Shown: in pieces, positions 43,129-53,774 of the stretch
How the letters are laid out: each line of letters opens with the position of its first letter
How positions within the stretch are numbered: the stretch's first letter is position 1
NCBI GenBank assembly: GCA_003184365.1
Contig: NKYR01000021.1
Location: forward strand, 62,001 to 126,000
From: Evernia prunastri
Lineage: Eukaryota; Ascomycota; Lecanoromycetes; Lecanorales; Parmeliaceae
Reading direction: 5' to 3'
Length of the DNA stretch: 64,000 bases
Notes under the pieces: generated by a model
Database searches by the model: none
The model's input: only the letters and a program-made list of their open reading frames with translations
What the model was told of the DNA's origin: nothing
Made by a program: the position numbers and the translations under genes

Positions 43129-45336
43129 ATGAACGTCATAAAGCTGCAAAGGTAATGGCTACATCAATCACATGAACAGCTTCATCACCACAAAAGCACA
43201 TGCTGACGCTCCTGCATAGAAAATACCCCCAATTCCAACAACAAGACATATTCGGCCTACAAGATGCTTTTCGCAAACTGGATGTTGATGACAAAGGGTA
43301 CATAGACGAAGCGACAGTAATAAAGGCAACACAAACTTCAGAGAGGCAGCCATACGATGTCGTCAGGTCAGCGCTCAAAGAGGTGGAGCTGGACAGCTCG
43401 AGGAGGGTTGAGCTGGATGACTATGTGGATGTACGTCTAAATCTGGAGTACTGGCAATGCAAGAAAGGATAGGAGATGAACGATTGACTAATTGGGTCCG
43501 TGCTCCAGCTCATCTCCAAGGTCCGCGGCCAGCAGGCACCGCCAGCGCAGAACAATCTACCAAGCGGCCGAGTTCGGGGTCTAAGCAGTGCTGCAGAAGG
43601 TGGCAGACCAGCGCCTACATCCGGGCATCAATCCAAGAGCAGCGTGGGGGGAAGGATACAGGTCCAGGGCTCTTCGGCCAATGTCACACATACAATAAAT
43701 GAGGATGAACGGACGGAATTTACAAGGCACATCAACGCGGTGCTGGCCGGAGATCCAGATATCGGACACCGGCTGCCATTCCCTACCGACACCTTTGAGA
43801 TGTTTGACGACTGCAAAGATGGATTGGTGCTGGCGAAGCTCATCAATGACAGCGTGCCGGATACAATTGATGAGCGTGTATTGAACAGGCCTGGGAAGAA
43901 GATCAAGACTTTGAACGCTTTTCATATGACCGAGAACAATAACATCGTCATCAACTCCGCCAAGGGTATCGGATGTTCGGTGGTCAATATAGGCAGTGGA
44001 GATATCATCGAAGTACGGGAGCACCTAATATTAGGTCTCATCTGGCAGATTATTCGGCGAGGATTGCTTGGGAAAATCGACATTAAGTTACATCCTGAGC
44101 TATACCGGCTACTGGAAGAGGACGAGACGCTGGAGCAATTCTTGAGACTACCACCAGAGCAAATCCTGCTGAGATGGTTCAATTATCACCTCAAAAATGC
44201 CAAATGGGACAAGAGGTTTGCCGTTCGTTGCCCGTCTCGTGCAATTTTGCTTACTTGATTTCCAGAGTCGCGAATTTCTCTACCGATGTCAAAGAAGGCG
44301 ACAACTACACAGTGCTCCTCAACCAGCTAGCCCCAGACATTTGCAGCCGCAGCCCCCTCCAAACCCGCGATCTCCTTCAACGTGCTGAACAAGTGCTCCA
44401 AAACGCCGACAGACTCGATTGTCGCAAATTCCTCTCACCAACTTCTCTCGTAGCCGGAAACCCCAAACTCAACCTTGCCTTTGTTGCCAACCTCTTCAAT
44501 ACCCACCCGGGCCTGGACCCCATCACCGAAGAGGAGAAGCTCGTAGTTGAAGACTTTGACGCAGAGGGTGAACGCGAAGCCCGTGTCTTCACGCTTTGGC
44601 TTAATTCTCTCGATGTCCAACCAGCCGTCAACTCTTTCTTCGATAACCTTCGGGACGGCAGCATACTCCTCCAGGCTTACGACAAAGTCATCCCTGGAAG
44701 CGTTAATTGGCGACATGTGAACAAGCCCCCAGCATCAGGCGGCGAGCTGATGCGCTTCAAAGCAGTTGAAAACACTAATTATGCCATTGAGCTTGGCAAA
44801 CAGATGCACTTTTCCCTTGTTGGCGTGCAAGGTGCAGATATCACCGACGGCCAGCGTACACTCACCCTTGGTCTAGTATGGCAACTTATGCGCCGTGACA
44901 TATCGGAAACTCTTTCAGCACTGGCCCAACGGCTTGGAAAACGTGAAATTACGGACGCCGAGATGGTCAAGTGGGCGAATGAACAATCGAAGAAAGGTGG
45001 CCGCAATAGTAGTATACGCAGCTTCAAGGATCAAGCAATCGGCAGTGGCGTGTTCTTGCTGGATGTACTAAATGGCATGAAGAGCAGCTACGTGGACTAT
45101 GAACTTGTGACGAGTGGGAAGAACGATGAGGAGGCTTACGCGAATGCTAAGCTGGCAATAAGTATCGCTAGGAAGATGGGCGCGACCATCTGGCTTGTGC
45201 CGGAGGATATTTGCCAGGTACGGAGTAGACTTGTCGTTACCTTTATTGGTGAGTTTCCTCCCATCACTTTCCAAGGAGCAAGTTGGGCTGACTCGGCACT
45301 GTAGGCTCCCTCATGGCTACCTACGAGAAAATGTAG
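43129..45336 (+). CDS. SAC6: Fimbrin (plastin), actin-bundling protein
   Basis: Five exons (43129-43151, 43220-43430, 43509-44215, 44266-45248, 45305-45336) give 651 residues, close to the usual fimbrin length. An N-terminal EF-hand-like region (QDAFRKLDVDDKGYIDEATV) is followed by four calponin-homology domains, with marks such as DCKDGLVLAKLINDSVPDTI, HLILGLIWQIIRRGL, ILLRWFNYHLKNA, FTLWLNSLDVQPAVNSFFDN and GQRTLTLGLVWQLMRRD. The end IWLVPEDICQVRSRLVVTFIG joins to SLMATYEKM by a short last exon. Fimbrin crosslinks actin filaments in patches, cables and the cytokinetic ring. It starts with a 23-nt exon, as is common in this family. Confidence 0.95.
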
Positions 45337-46267
45337 CCTCTTCTGGCTTACTTGCTTGCGCGACGTGTATTCTAGCAAACTACAGCGACTATTAGCAATA
45401 TCAGATCACAACTTGCATCTTTTCCGTTTTGTATCAAGAGTGACTGTTTGGCGGGGCTCACACCGTCCACAGAACCCCCAAATTTGACGTATGTACACAG
45501 CAATGACTCGCAATAACGTGACAACAACCGCGCATTTGGTCCAGCTACAGCCTAGCTCGATACGTAACCCCCACGCTGCTCCTCGATTAGGAGGCGGCGC
45601 GAGTAAGGCTCTGACATCTATCGCCTGCTGCCTGATATCAGAAAGAAGCATACGTACATGTGATTTAGGTAGATAGGCGGTAGTTCGAGAGTGCAGACAC
45701 GAGCGACGAGGACTGGCGAGTTGCAATATTGTGTTGTAAGTGAGGATCGAGAGCGAGAGGGGTTGTGGTTGTATCTGAGTGCTGTCCGTTCTGATGCATC
45801 TCCTTGTTTCAGACACTGTTTTCCGTCTTTACAACGCACGAGAGACGAAATACGCGTAGGGAGCGCCTTTCTATCAATAGGGACGGTGGTCGTGTCCATC
45901 GGAACCGTTTCTTGCCAGTTCGTAGAATTTTCGATTGAGTTCTCTGTTGAGCGCCGATATGGAACCATTTCTTGCCAGTGAGTAGCATGTTCCATTGACT
46001 TCTCTGCTGAGCGCCGATATGCAACGACGCTGGTCTTGCTCTAGTCGGAAGGTAGGCTGGACGGGCTGGGAGTTCTACCTTTAGACTCTTGTTCTTCTGG
46101 TGCTCACGACATTGGTCTTTCATTGATCTACGCTATGCTATTGTGACACGTAGATTCGCAATGATGCTTTTCCTAAACCTTTTATTCTGGTTCAATACAT
46201 CTCCGCCCGCCGCCGTCCTCATTCTCATCTCTGGCCGAACGCTGATCCTTGATGGGCTAGACAGTTC
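45337..46267. other. Convergent 3' intergenic region of fimbrin and Ubp14
   Basis: No supported gene. A 60-bp duplication is present. Short ORFs on both strands overlap each other and lack motifs. Confidence 0.5.
45901..46020 (+). repeat. 60-bp tandem duplication
   Basis: Positions 45901-45960 and 45961-46020 align without gaps. Both start GGAACC-[GA]-TTTCTTGCCAG and end GAGCGCCGATAT, with a few substitutions in the middle. Confidence 0.85.
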
Positions 46268-48891
46268 TCATACCCTTTCAAAGAAGTAGACGTAGGCAAA
46301 TTTCTTCATCTCGTCCACATCCCCTTGGGCTTTGACCACCTTCTCGTCGTTGAAGAGGACCCAGGACTCACCCCCACCTTCTTTGGCAGGGATCGATTTG
46401 CGTAGGAATGCCACGTAGTGTCTGTAGATCACTGACGGTCAGCCATGATCGTCGTCGGTTCTGCGACTCCAAACGTCAGGAAAGGAAACGGGAAGGGACT
46501 CACCCGGCATGGATGCTCGCCCCTTTGTGGCAGACAATGCTCTGCAAGCGAAAATTCGCAGGCAGATCTGCATTCCCAGCCATTGCCTTTCCGCCTTCTG
46601 GGGCGGGGACATCTGTTGCAGCATCATCTCCACCGAAATCACCCTGATCATCCGGATGACTGAACACCCAGTCTACCGCTCTCTCAATGTCGCCGCCCGT
46701 TTCCTTCAACGCCTTGCGTGCCTGTGGCGCTCCGATTCCCATGGCTCCCAGCATTTCAATGCTCTCAGCGCTGATACCCGCGGAAGCCGCACCTCCGCTA
46801 CCTGCGCCACTGAGGTTGAGGGGTTCGTCGATATCCGGGTCTTCCATGTGTGCGAATAACCAGTTCATTGCTGTTTCCGAGTCAGTGTTCCCGGTGGCGT
46901 GCAGTGCTTTCTCGCAGCGCACTCGCGGAAAACCCATTCCTTCGAGTTGAGAAAGTGCAGCCTCATTGGGAGCGAATGCTGGCGCGCCGGTGGCAGTTGC
47001 GTCTTCAGGCAGAAGCTCTTCATTGTCTTGGAGTCCCGGAGACTTGTAGTCGCCTAGGTTGAAAGGCTGATCGCCTACTACGACTGGCACATCGAGCTTC
47101 GTTGGCACCCAGTTGACCAGTTCGAATCGGCGGGCGTTCACTGCGAGAGTAGTCGGAAAGGTCTTTAAGAGAGATCGTTTGGTGAAGCCGTCTTTACTAC
47201 CACACGAAGTGCATGTAAGCTCTACAACTTCGGCAGATGTGAAGGTGTCCAGACACTCTTTCAGGCTGACAGGTTCAAATTCGTCCTTTGGCTTTTCACT
47301 GTCCGCTCCGCTGTTGGGGATCGAAGGCTTTCGTCTCACAGGAACCGGGATAGAGATATTGTCTTGCTCGTCCGTTCGATATCGGACTTTTTTGCAAGAC
47401 AGACATTGCAGTCGCTGTTCCATAACAAAGCGAAATGACTGGACGGGATCTTCTAGAGGCGCAGTGTGCTGGGAACGCGTAATGAGCTTCAGAAGGTGAA
47501 GGAGAAGCTCGAAAGCATCTTGTTGGCGCATAGTTGAGAACTCCTCATGGCCTCGCCCAATAAGGTGCTTGAGCATGGCAGGTGCAAGACCTTTCTGATT
47601 AGGGATTTCAGGAGAGTACTCAGAAGCAACAACGTCTGTGTCTGGATGCGAATATCGACCTGATAGAAGACCGTCGGCTAGTTTTCTTAACTGAGTCTCT
47701 AGATCTTCTGCAGGAGCTTGCGCGAATGGTGGAGGTGCTTGTGGGTGGTAGTAACGATTTTGGAGACTGGGCATGGTGAAAAGACATTGTAATATGCTGG
47801 CTAGATAACAGCTGTTACCAAGATTCTTCAGCCCCGTGAAACCACCGCCAAACAGTGGGCTAAGCTCTTTGCCATCTTCAGTAGTCATCGAGAAGTCCCA
47901 TTTGAGATTCTGCTCAATCTGCATCTCCGTAAGGCTCTTCTCAGTCTTCTCTTGCTCGGCGATGTTGATCCCCCAGTGAGCAAGATGCTGAGCAAGCTCC
48001 GGATCTTTACGCTCCTCGTCGCACGCGTAGCAGTATATATCTGCCGTACCTTCCGGCGTAATAGACCCCAACTTGACTGCTACGGCATGGGAAGCCAGCT
48101 CTGTATGCTTAAGACCGTGACCATTTCCACCTACGCCTCCAAACTGAGGACGACCGCAGCCCAAGTTCCCACACTGAAGGCACAGCCATAAGTTCTCTTT
48201 CAAGTCACACATAGAGCAGTGCCCTAGATCTAAGAGGCCTGTCAGCGCCAGGGCAAACTTCAATGATCCTACACATACCCTGAGAATCGATTTTCCGAGA
48301 CTTCTCTTGTTCCAAACATATTGTATGTTCACATGCCGTGTATTCTTGCTCCCATGCTTGTACTTCCGCCTGTCGTGCGAACGTATTTGCTTGGAGAACA
48401 CCAGCTATGACTCCCGACAGTTTTTCGCTCGATTGACTAATATCTTCCACTCCACAATCATAGCACTCGACACGGATTTTGGTATCGTAACGGTCCTCGT
48501 CGGTTTCTGCTGCTATTGCGAGCTTCGAGATCTTCTGGGGTGGCTCATCACGCTTGACTTTCTTCTTCGTTCTCTGAATGTTTAGCACCAAGGGATGCTT
48601 CGTCAGTTCGTAGTGCAAGTGGGCATGATCCCGTTCTCCAGTGCATCCTCCGTTGAAGCAGAACAGGCAGATGTTCAATCCTGTCGGATCATCCTAAGCG
48701 CGTTAGACAAGGCTGTACAGCCAAATTGTGAGGTTGGATTCGTACTATGGAGTCAAAACACTGCGTACAGTCCTCTCTGTAGACAGACTGGGCAGCAGTG
48801 GGAGGGCGGAGCTCTGGTACATGTCAGTACCAAGGCCATGGGCACTACAACTGGGTCTCCAACCAGCTGCGTCAACGTGCTTGCAAGCCAT
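46268..48891 (-). CDS. UBP14: Ubiquitin carboxyl-terminal hydrolase 14 (USP5/isopeptidase T family)
   Basis: Five exons on the minus strand (48891-48864, 48813-48746, 48693-48279, 48223-46504, 46421-46268) join in frame to 794 residues. The start MACKHVDAA and VYREDCTQCFDSI joined to DDPTGLNICLFCFNGGC form the N-terminal zinc-binding region. The ZnF-UBP domain follows (CSMCDLKENLWLCLQCGNLG ... KHTELASHAVAVKLG). The Cys box is GLKNLGNSCYLA (catalytic C309). Two UBA domains (QLEGMGFPRVRCEKAL and MLGAMGIGAPQARKALKETG) precede the His box (SIHAG joined to HYVAFLRKS), and the end is AYVYFFERV. This enzyme disassembles free polyubiquitin chains and so supports proteasome function. Introns 1 and 5 were placed from the conserved sequence on both sides. 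Confidence 0.95.
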
Positions 48892-49215
48892 TTCTCCAGG
48901 TCCCTTGCAAGGTGAGGTTGATCGGTTGAGACACTTCCTCACAATATCAAGAGTATGTACATGAATTTGGGAGACGGTACCTGCCGTTCACTTGCTGATC
49001 TCGCCTCGCCAAGCTCTACCTACTGATTAGATTAGGGTTCTGGTGGTAAACGGCTTTATTGTGGTATCTAAGGTACTAATGCGACTATCAGAAAGGATTG
49101 CTAGCTAAGTGTTATTCACTGTCGTAATTCATGTCTTGCTCGGTTCACAACGGTAGAGCACGATAGTCCGCTAATCTCAAAGCACGCCTTAACATGAATC
49201 CTGAATCTTGAATTC
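48892..49215. other. Intergenic between Ubp14 start and DLH-like stop
   Basis: Both genes lie on the minus strand. The region should contain the Ubp14 promoter. Nothing else seen. Confidence 0.5.
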
Positions 49216-50461
49216 TCACTGAGCCTTGAGCCACCCAACCATCTGCTCAAAAGCCTCCTTCTGCGCTTGTTGAATCTTCGGATCCTCGTACTCCCCTACA
49301 ACAGCAAAGCCATGAGGCACACCCGAGTACACTTTGACTTCGTGCTTAACCTTGTTCTCCTCCAGGTGTGTTTGACCAGCTGTGCGGACGTCGTCTGGGA
49401 ACAGCTGGTCATTCTCCACACATGCCATTGATATTGGGGATTTGATGGCTTGGAGGTCCTCCGTCGTGATGAGTGTTCCATGAGCTAGAGCTCCCGCTTT
49501 GATCAATGGTTCTGCTTTCGCCATGCCGGCTTCTTCATCTTTTGGCGGTGCCTGACCATGGGCAGCTGAGTCTGGTAATTCAGCGGCTAGCAGACAGATG
49601 TATTTACCACCGAAACAGTAGCCAACCGCGTACACGCCTCCTCCATTGGCAACTGCATCTGCAAACTCCTCTTTTGCACCCTCGACCACCTTTCGTAGCA
49701 CAGGAAGGACCTTCTCCGGCGTCTGTCTGGCCAGCCACATGTCTACCATGAAGGATTTAGCTGTCGTCGCAAAACCCAACTTGACTTTCTCGATCATGGA
49801 CGGATTCCGTTCATCGGCATTCGGGTCTGTTGCACTATTGGGTGCAGGGTCTCCAGCAAACCTCGACGCTTTCAACGATGAATCTCATTTGGGTAAAGGT
49901 GATACGTACTGGTCGGGCATGACAACCAGGAAACCTTCAGCGGCATATTTGTCTGCTTGAAGCTGATTGTTTTTGGAATGTATGCCGGTACCACTGCTCA
50001 AAAAGAGCAGAAGCTTGGAGGGGAGATGAGGGTAATCGCTGGGTTTTGTGATGTAGACCTGGCGCTTATGTCAATACTTGATTTTAGTAATATCTGACGC
50101 CTGACTGATTCATACCTCCACATCTGCAATTTTAGATATTTCCTTCAACATAGTAAGCTTCTGTTCCAGCGGCTGCTCTCAATGATATCAGACCCACACC
50201 GCTTGGTTGCTGGTCCCCAAGAGCTATGCTGGTTTTAGCCAAAGTGAAGTATTGGATGGGAACGTAGACAACGTACGAGAAGGTCTATCTGTAACGCAGT
50301 GTTCCTGGTTTCTTCAGGTCAGCGGCATTCTAGCTGAAGGAGCTACGTTTGCGCACTCCCATGCTCGCCCCTTTTTGGGCTGGCGTATCTTCAGGTGATA
50401 TCATGCTGGGCTCCTTTGCATCGCTCTCCGGTGCCTTCGTGGCGACATCTTCGTCAGCCAT
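49216..50461 (-). CDS. Dienelactone hydrolase-family alpha/beta hydrolase
   Basis: Five exons on the minus strand (50461-50357, 50304-50277, 50177-50116, 50058-49910, 49861-49216) give 329 residues. After a variable start (MADEDVATKAPE ... GASMG, then HCVTDRPS) the DLH fold shows IADVEVYITKPSDYPHLPSK, LLLFLSSGTGIHSKNNQLQA, FAGDPAPNS, the nucleophile loop VYAVGYCFGGKY (G-x-C-x-G, Cys as in dienelactone hydrolases), ISMACVENDQLFPDD and the catalytic His in YSGVPHGFAV. Fungal members are cytosolic hydrolases, often of unknown substrate. Small exon 2 (28 nt) is inferred; without it the frame fails. It is transcribed divergently from RFA1 with a 251-base shared promoter. Confidence 0.88.
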
Positions 50462-50712
50462 ATCGAGCGCAAACAATGTCACGCCGCCAAGAGGTAACTA
50501 CAAATGAGGAGTGGTAGTTGCCTGCGGCGAAAATACGGTGGCCAGTAAAAACTGCAAGTGCAAGTGGGGCAAAAACACGAAACCTCTTTACACGCTTCTA
50601 CTAAACAACGCGTCAACTCGAAAGTTCTTCAACTTCATTCGATCCACTCACGATAATTGTACCCACAGGACTCTCTCGATTACCGCGATCAGAGCAACGA
50701 AATCTTACCGCT

Positions 50713-52753
50713 ATGGCCGCCAATGGAGCCTCTCGCGTCGACAGAGGCTCTCTTGCGTAAGTGACGATTGCATACCTGGTGTTCCAGATGCTTACGTTCT
50801 CTCAGTGCGATATTCAACTCCGGGGAGGATCCTAATACCGGTGTAGTCCAACCAATACTGCAGTGTGTGCAAGTCAAGCCTTTGGTCGGGCAGCAAGGAG
50901 CACCGGAGCGCTTCAGAGTTGTTTTCAGCGATATCAACAACTTCGTACAGAGCATGCTTGCCACTCGTAAGCATGCGCGGCTTTGCTGCCCTAGATCCCG
51001 TCAACCCAGTGTATACTAAACATTCACAGAAGCAAACCATGTGGTCCATGAAGGCAAGCTCCGAAAAGGCTGTTTCGTGCGGTTGAAATCATACCAGGCG
51101 AATCAGGTCAAGGGGAAAAGGTGAGGATTTGTTCCCTGCTGCTTATCATACCCTGCTCACACTGTTTAGAATTATCATAGTACTTGATCTTGACATCCTA
51201 GAAGAGCTTGGAGAGTCCGAAAAAATTGGCGAGCCAAAGGCACTGGAATTCAGAGCAGAGGATGATACCAAGCCTCAATCAACAACGATTGCCACCAACA
51301 GATTCTACGGAAATAAGCCAGCTCAACAGCAAAACCAACAGCAATCCCTACCCTCGAGGACAAACACAAGCTCTTCAGCTTCGCACGCCAACATCTATCC
51401 GATCGAGGCTCTGTCCCCATACGCACATAAGTGGACTATTAAAGCGCGGTGCACGAGCAAGCCCCCCATCAGGACATGGCATAATAAGAATGGCGAGGGT
51501 AAACTCTTCAGTGTCAACTTGCTGGACGAGAGTGGAGAGATCAAAGCTACCGGATTCAATGATCAATGCGATACCTTATTTGACGTCTTCCAGGAGGGCC
51601 AAGTCTACTACATCACCAGTCCTTGTCGAGTCAACATGGCCAAGAAGCAATTCTCCAACGTAAACAATGACTATGAGCTATCCTTTGAACGTGATACTTT
51701 GGTCGAAAAGGCCGAGGAACAAAATGGTGTTCCGCAGATACGCTTCAACTTTACTAACATAGCCGACCTCCAAACCGTAGAGAAAGACACAACTATCGAT
51801 ACAATCGGCGTCCTCAAGGAAGTCGGAGAAACTTCTCAGATTGTATCGAAAACCACGAGTAAGCCATATGACAAACGCGATCTTACTCTTGTCGATAACA
51901 CCGGCTACTCTGTGAAATTAACAATATGGGGCGATACCGCTCAAAAGTTCGATGTGATGCCCGAATCTGTCGTTGCTTTCAAAGGTCTCAAAGTGTCTGA
52001 CTTTGGAGGCCGAAGCTTGAGTCTGCTCAGCTCAGGATCTCTGACAATAGACCCTGACATAGACGAGGCTCATAAACTCAAAGGCTGGTATGACGCTCAA
52101 GGCAAGAATGATACTTTCATGTCTCATCAAGGAATGGGCTCGGTGGGGACAGCTGGTGGAAGAAATGATGCGACGAAGTCAATCCTGCAGGTCAAGGATG
52201 AGAACCTGGGCATGTCCGAAAACACGGATTACTTCAGTACAAAGGCGACAATCATCTACGTAAAGCAGGACAACGTCTCTTATCCTGCGTGTCTGTCGGA
52301 AGGCTGCAACAAGAAGGTTCTCGAAGTGGAACCCGGGCAATGGCGATGCGAGCGCTGTGATAAAACTCATCCCAAACCAGAGCATCGATATATTATGTCA
52401 ATCAATGTCAGCGATCACACCGGCCAGATCTGGCTGAGTTGCTTCGACGACGTAGGGCGGATGATCATGGGCATGAGCGCGGATCAATTGATGGAGATGA
52501 AGGAAAACGATGAGAAGGCAGCTGGGGATGCTTTCCAAGACGCAAATTGCAAGTCTTTCATATTCAAATGCCGAGCGAAGATGGACAGTTTCCAGGACCA
52601 GCAGAGGTTTGCTCTTGTATAACTCCGCTTGTGGAAGGCAAAGGCTAATAACAGAGTAGGGTGCGATACCAGGTCTCGGGAGCCAACGCACTAAATTATT
52701 CGAGCGAATGCACGAAATTGACACAGATGATCAAAGAATATAGCATGGCTTGA
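50713..52753 (+). CDS. RFA1: Replication protein A large subunit (RPA70/Rfa1)
   Basis: Five exons (50713-50756, 50806-50966, 51030-51120, 51170-52606, 52660-52753) give 608 residues. The N-terminal OB domain (ILQCVQVKPL ... FRVVFSDINNFVQSML, then LRKGCFVRLKSYQANQVKGK) is followed by a Gln/Ser linker. Next come DNA-binding domains A and B (YAHKWTIKARCTSKPPIRTW, FSVNLLDESGEIKATGFNDQ, TLVDNTGYSVKLTIWGD), and domain C with a Cys4 zinc ribbon (CLSEGC ... CERCDK). The heterotrimer binds single-stranded DNA in replication, repair and recombination. All splice phases agree and the length is normal. Confidence 0.95.
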
Positions 52754-53774
52754 GATACGTCAGGACGAATTGACGCGTACCAGCTTCTAATTCTTCAAGC
52801 TCGCCTGGCCAATTAACACAAAAGCCAGATCTCTATGCTGGTATCGTGCATTCTCTGTACAGACATTAGCTTCAATATAGCATGATCATTATGAAGAGTA
52901 ATTGAATTTCAATTCATTTCCCTTTAGCTTGTGCATCGCAGGTGGCTGTTTGGATAAAGGAGCGTAGTATTCCATATCATGGGTCATCGCCGTGGTGATT
53001 CGGAGAAGGTTATGCCAGAAAACGAAGGAATAGGATCGGAAGATTAGGTATCGTGAAGTCTCCCGTCAAAATACAATCGAGGTTCTATGTAGACGCAGGG
53101 TTGGTTGTGCTCCTGTGCGGTGGACTGTATCCTGAAAGTTTAGTGAAGCTACCCGCACGGGAAAGCAGACAGAGAATCTACTAGGTAAGATATGGCAACG
53201 CCAACTTAAGGCTGAGCCAAAGGACGATGGACTGACGACCTTTTCCAAGATTATGCCTCAGCGGAGCACTACAACTGATTCAGTCACTGGCAGAAGGGAG
53301 CCTCGGTAACATTGTAGCAAGGCAGATGATTTGCGATCACGTCTCCGATTCAGGGGACTGATGAATAGGAACAACTTCACGCTAGGAAGCACCTCAGAGA
53401 GCATATGGCACTGGACCCTCTAGGGTGATATACTCAAGGCCTCGGCTCATCTGCGCGGCTCTATATAGTGATTAGGTACCGAAATCAATTGGCACTTGAT
53501 GGCTTGGGACATTGTGGGATCATCAGACAGTTAGGATCGTCTGCGGGCAAAAGACGGGCTTTCTGGCGGTCCGTTCTGATGTCAATAAGATGTTCTCTTG
53601 ACTGTGTTTTAGTCGGACATCGCCGCGAGGCCGAGTGGTAAATCTAGCCGGCCAACTGCAGAATGACTTCATTTTCCGTGTCACTCAGCCTTGCACCATT
53701 TACTCGGATAGGCAGCTGCTCTTGCTCACCTGCTTCTTGCTTCTTGCTTCTTCGAAGTTCGCCAACCTTCCCTA
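52754..53774. other. Intergenic between RFA1 and the DUF2235-GTPase gene
   Basis: No gene recognised. Contains one copy of a diverged repeat that recurs downstream of the DUF2235-GTPase gene, and a CTTCTTG microsatellite at about 53735-53753. Confidence 0.5.
52838..52888 (+). repeat. Left copy of a 51-bp diverged direct repeat
   Basis: Matches 56869-56919 at about 42 of 51 positions without gaps, sharing TATCGTGCATT-[CG]-TCTGT and GCATGATC. It lies just after the RFA1 stop. Confidence 0.7.

Noticed and set aside
53618..53700. GAGGCCGAGTGGTAA motif resembling the D-arm of a tRNA-Ser/Leu
   Set aside because: No matching T-arm (GGTTCRANYCC) or acceptor stem could be found nearby.
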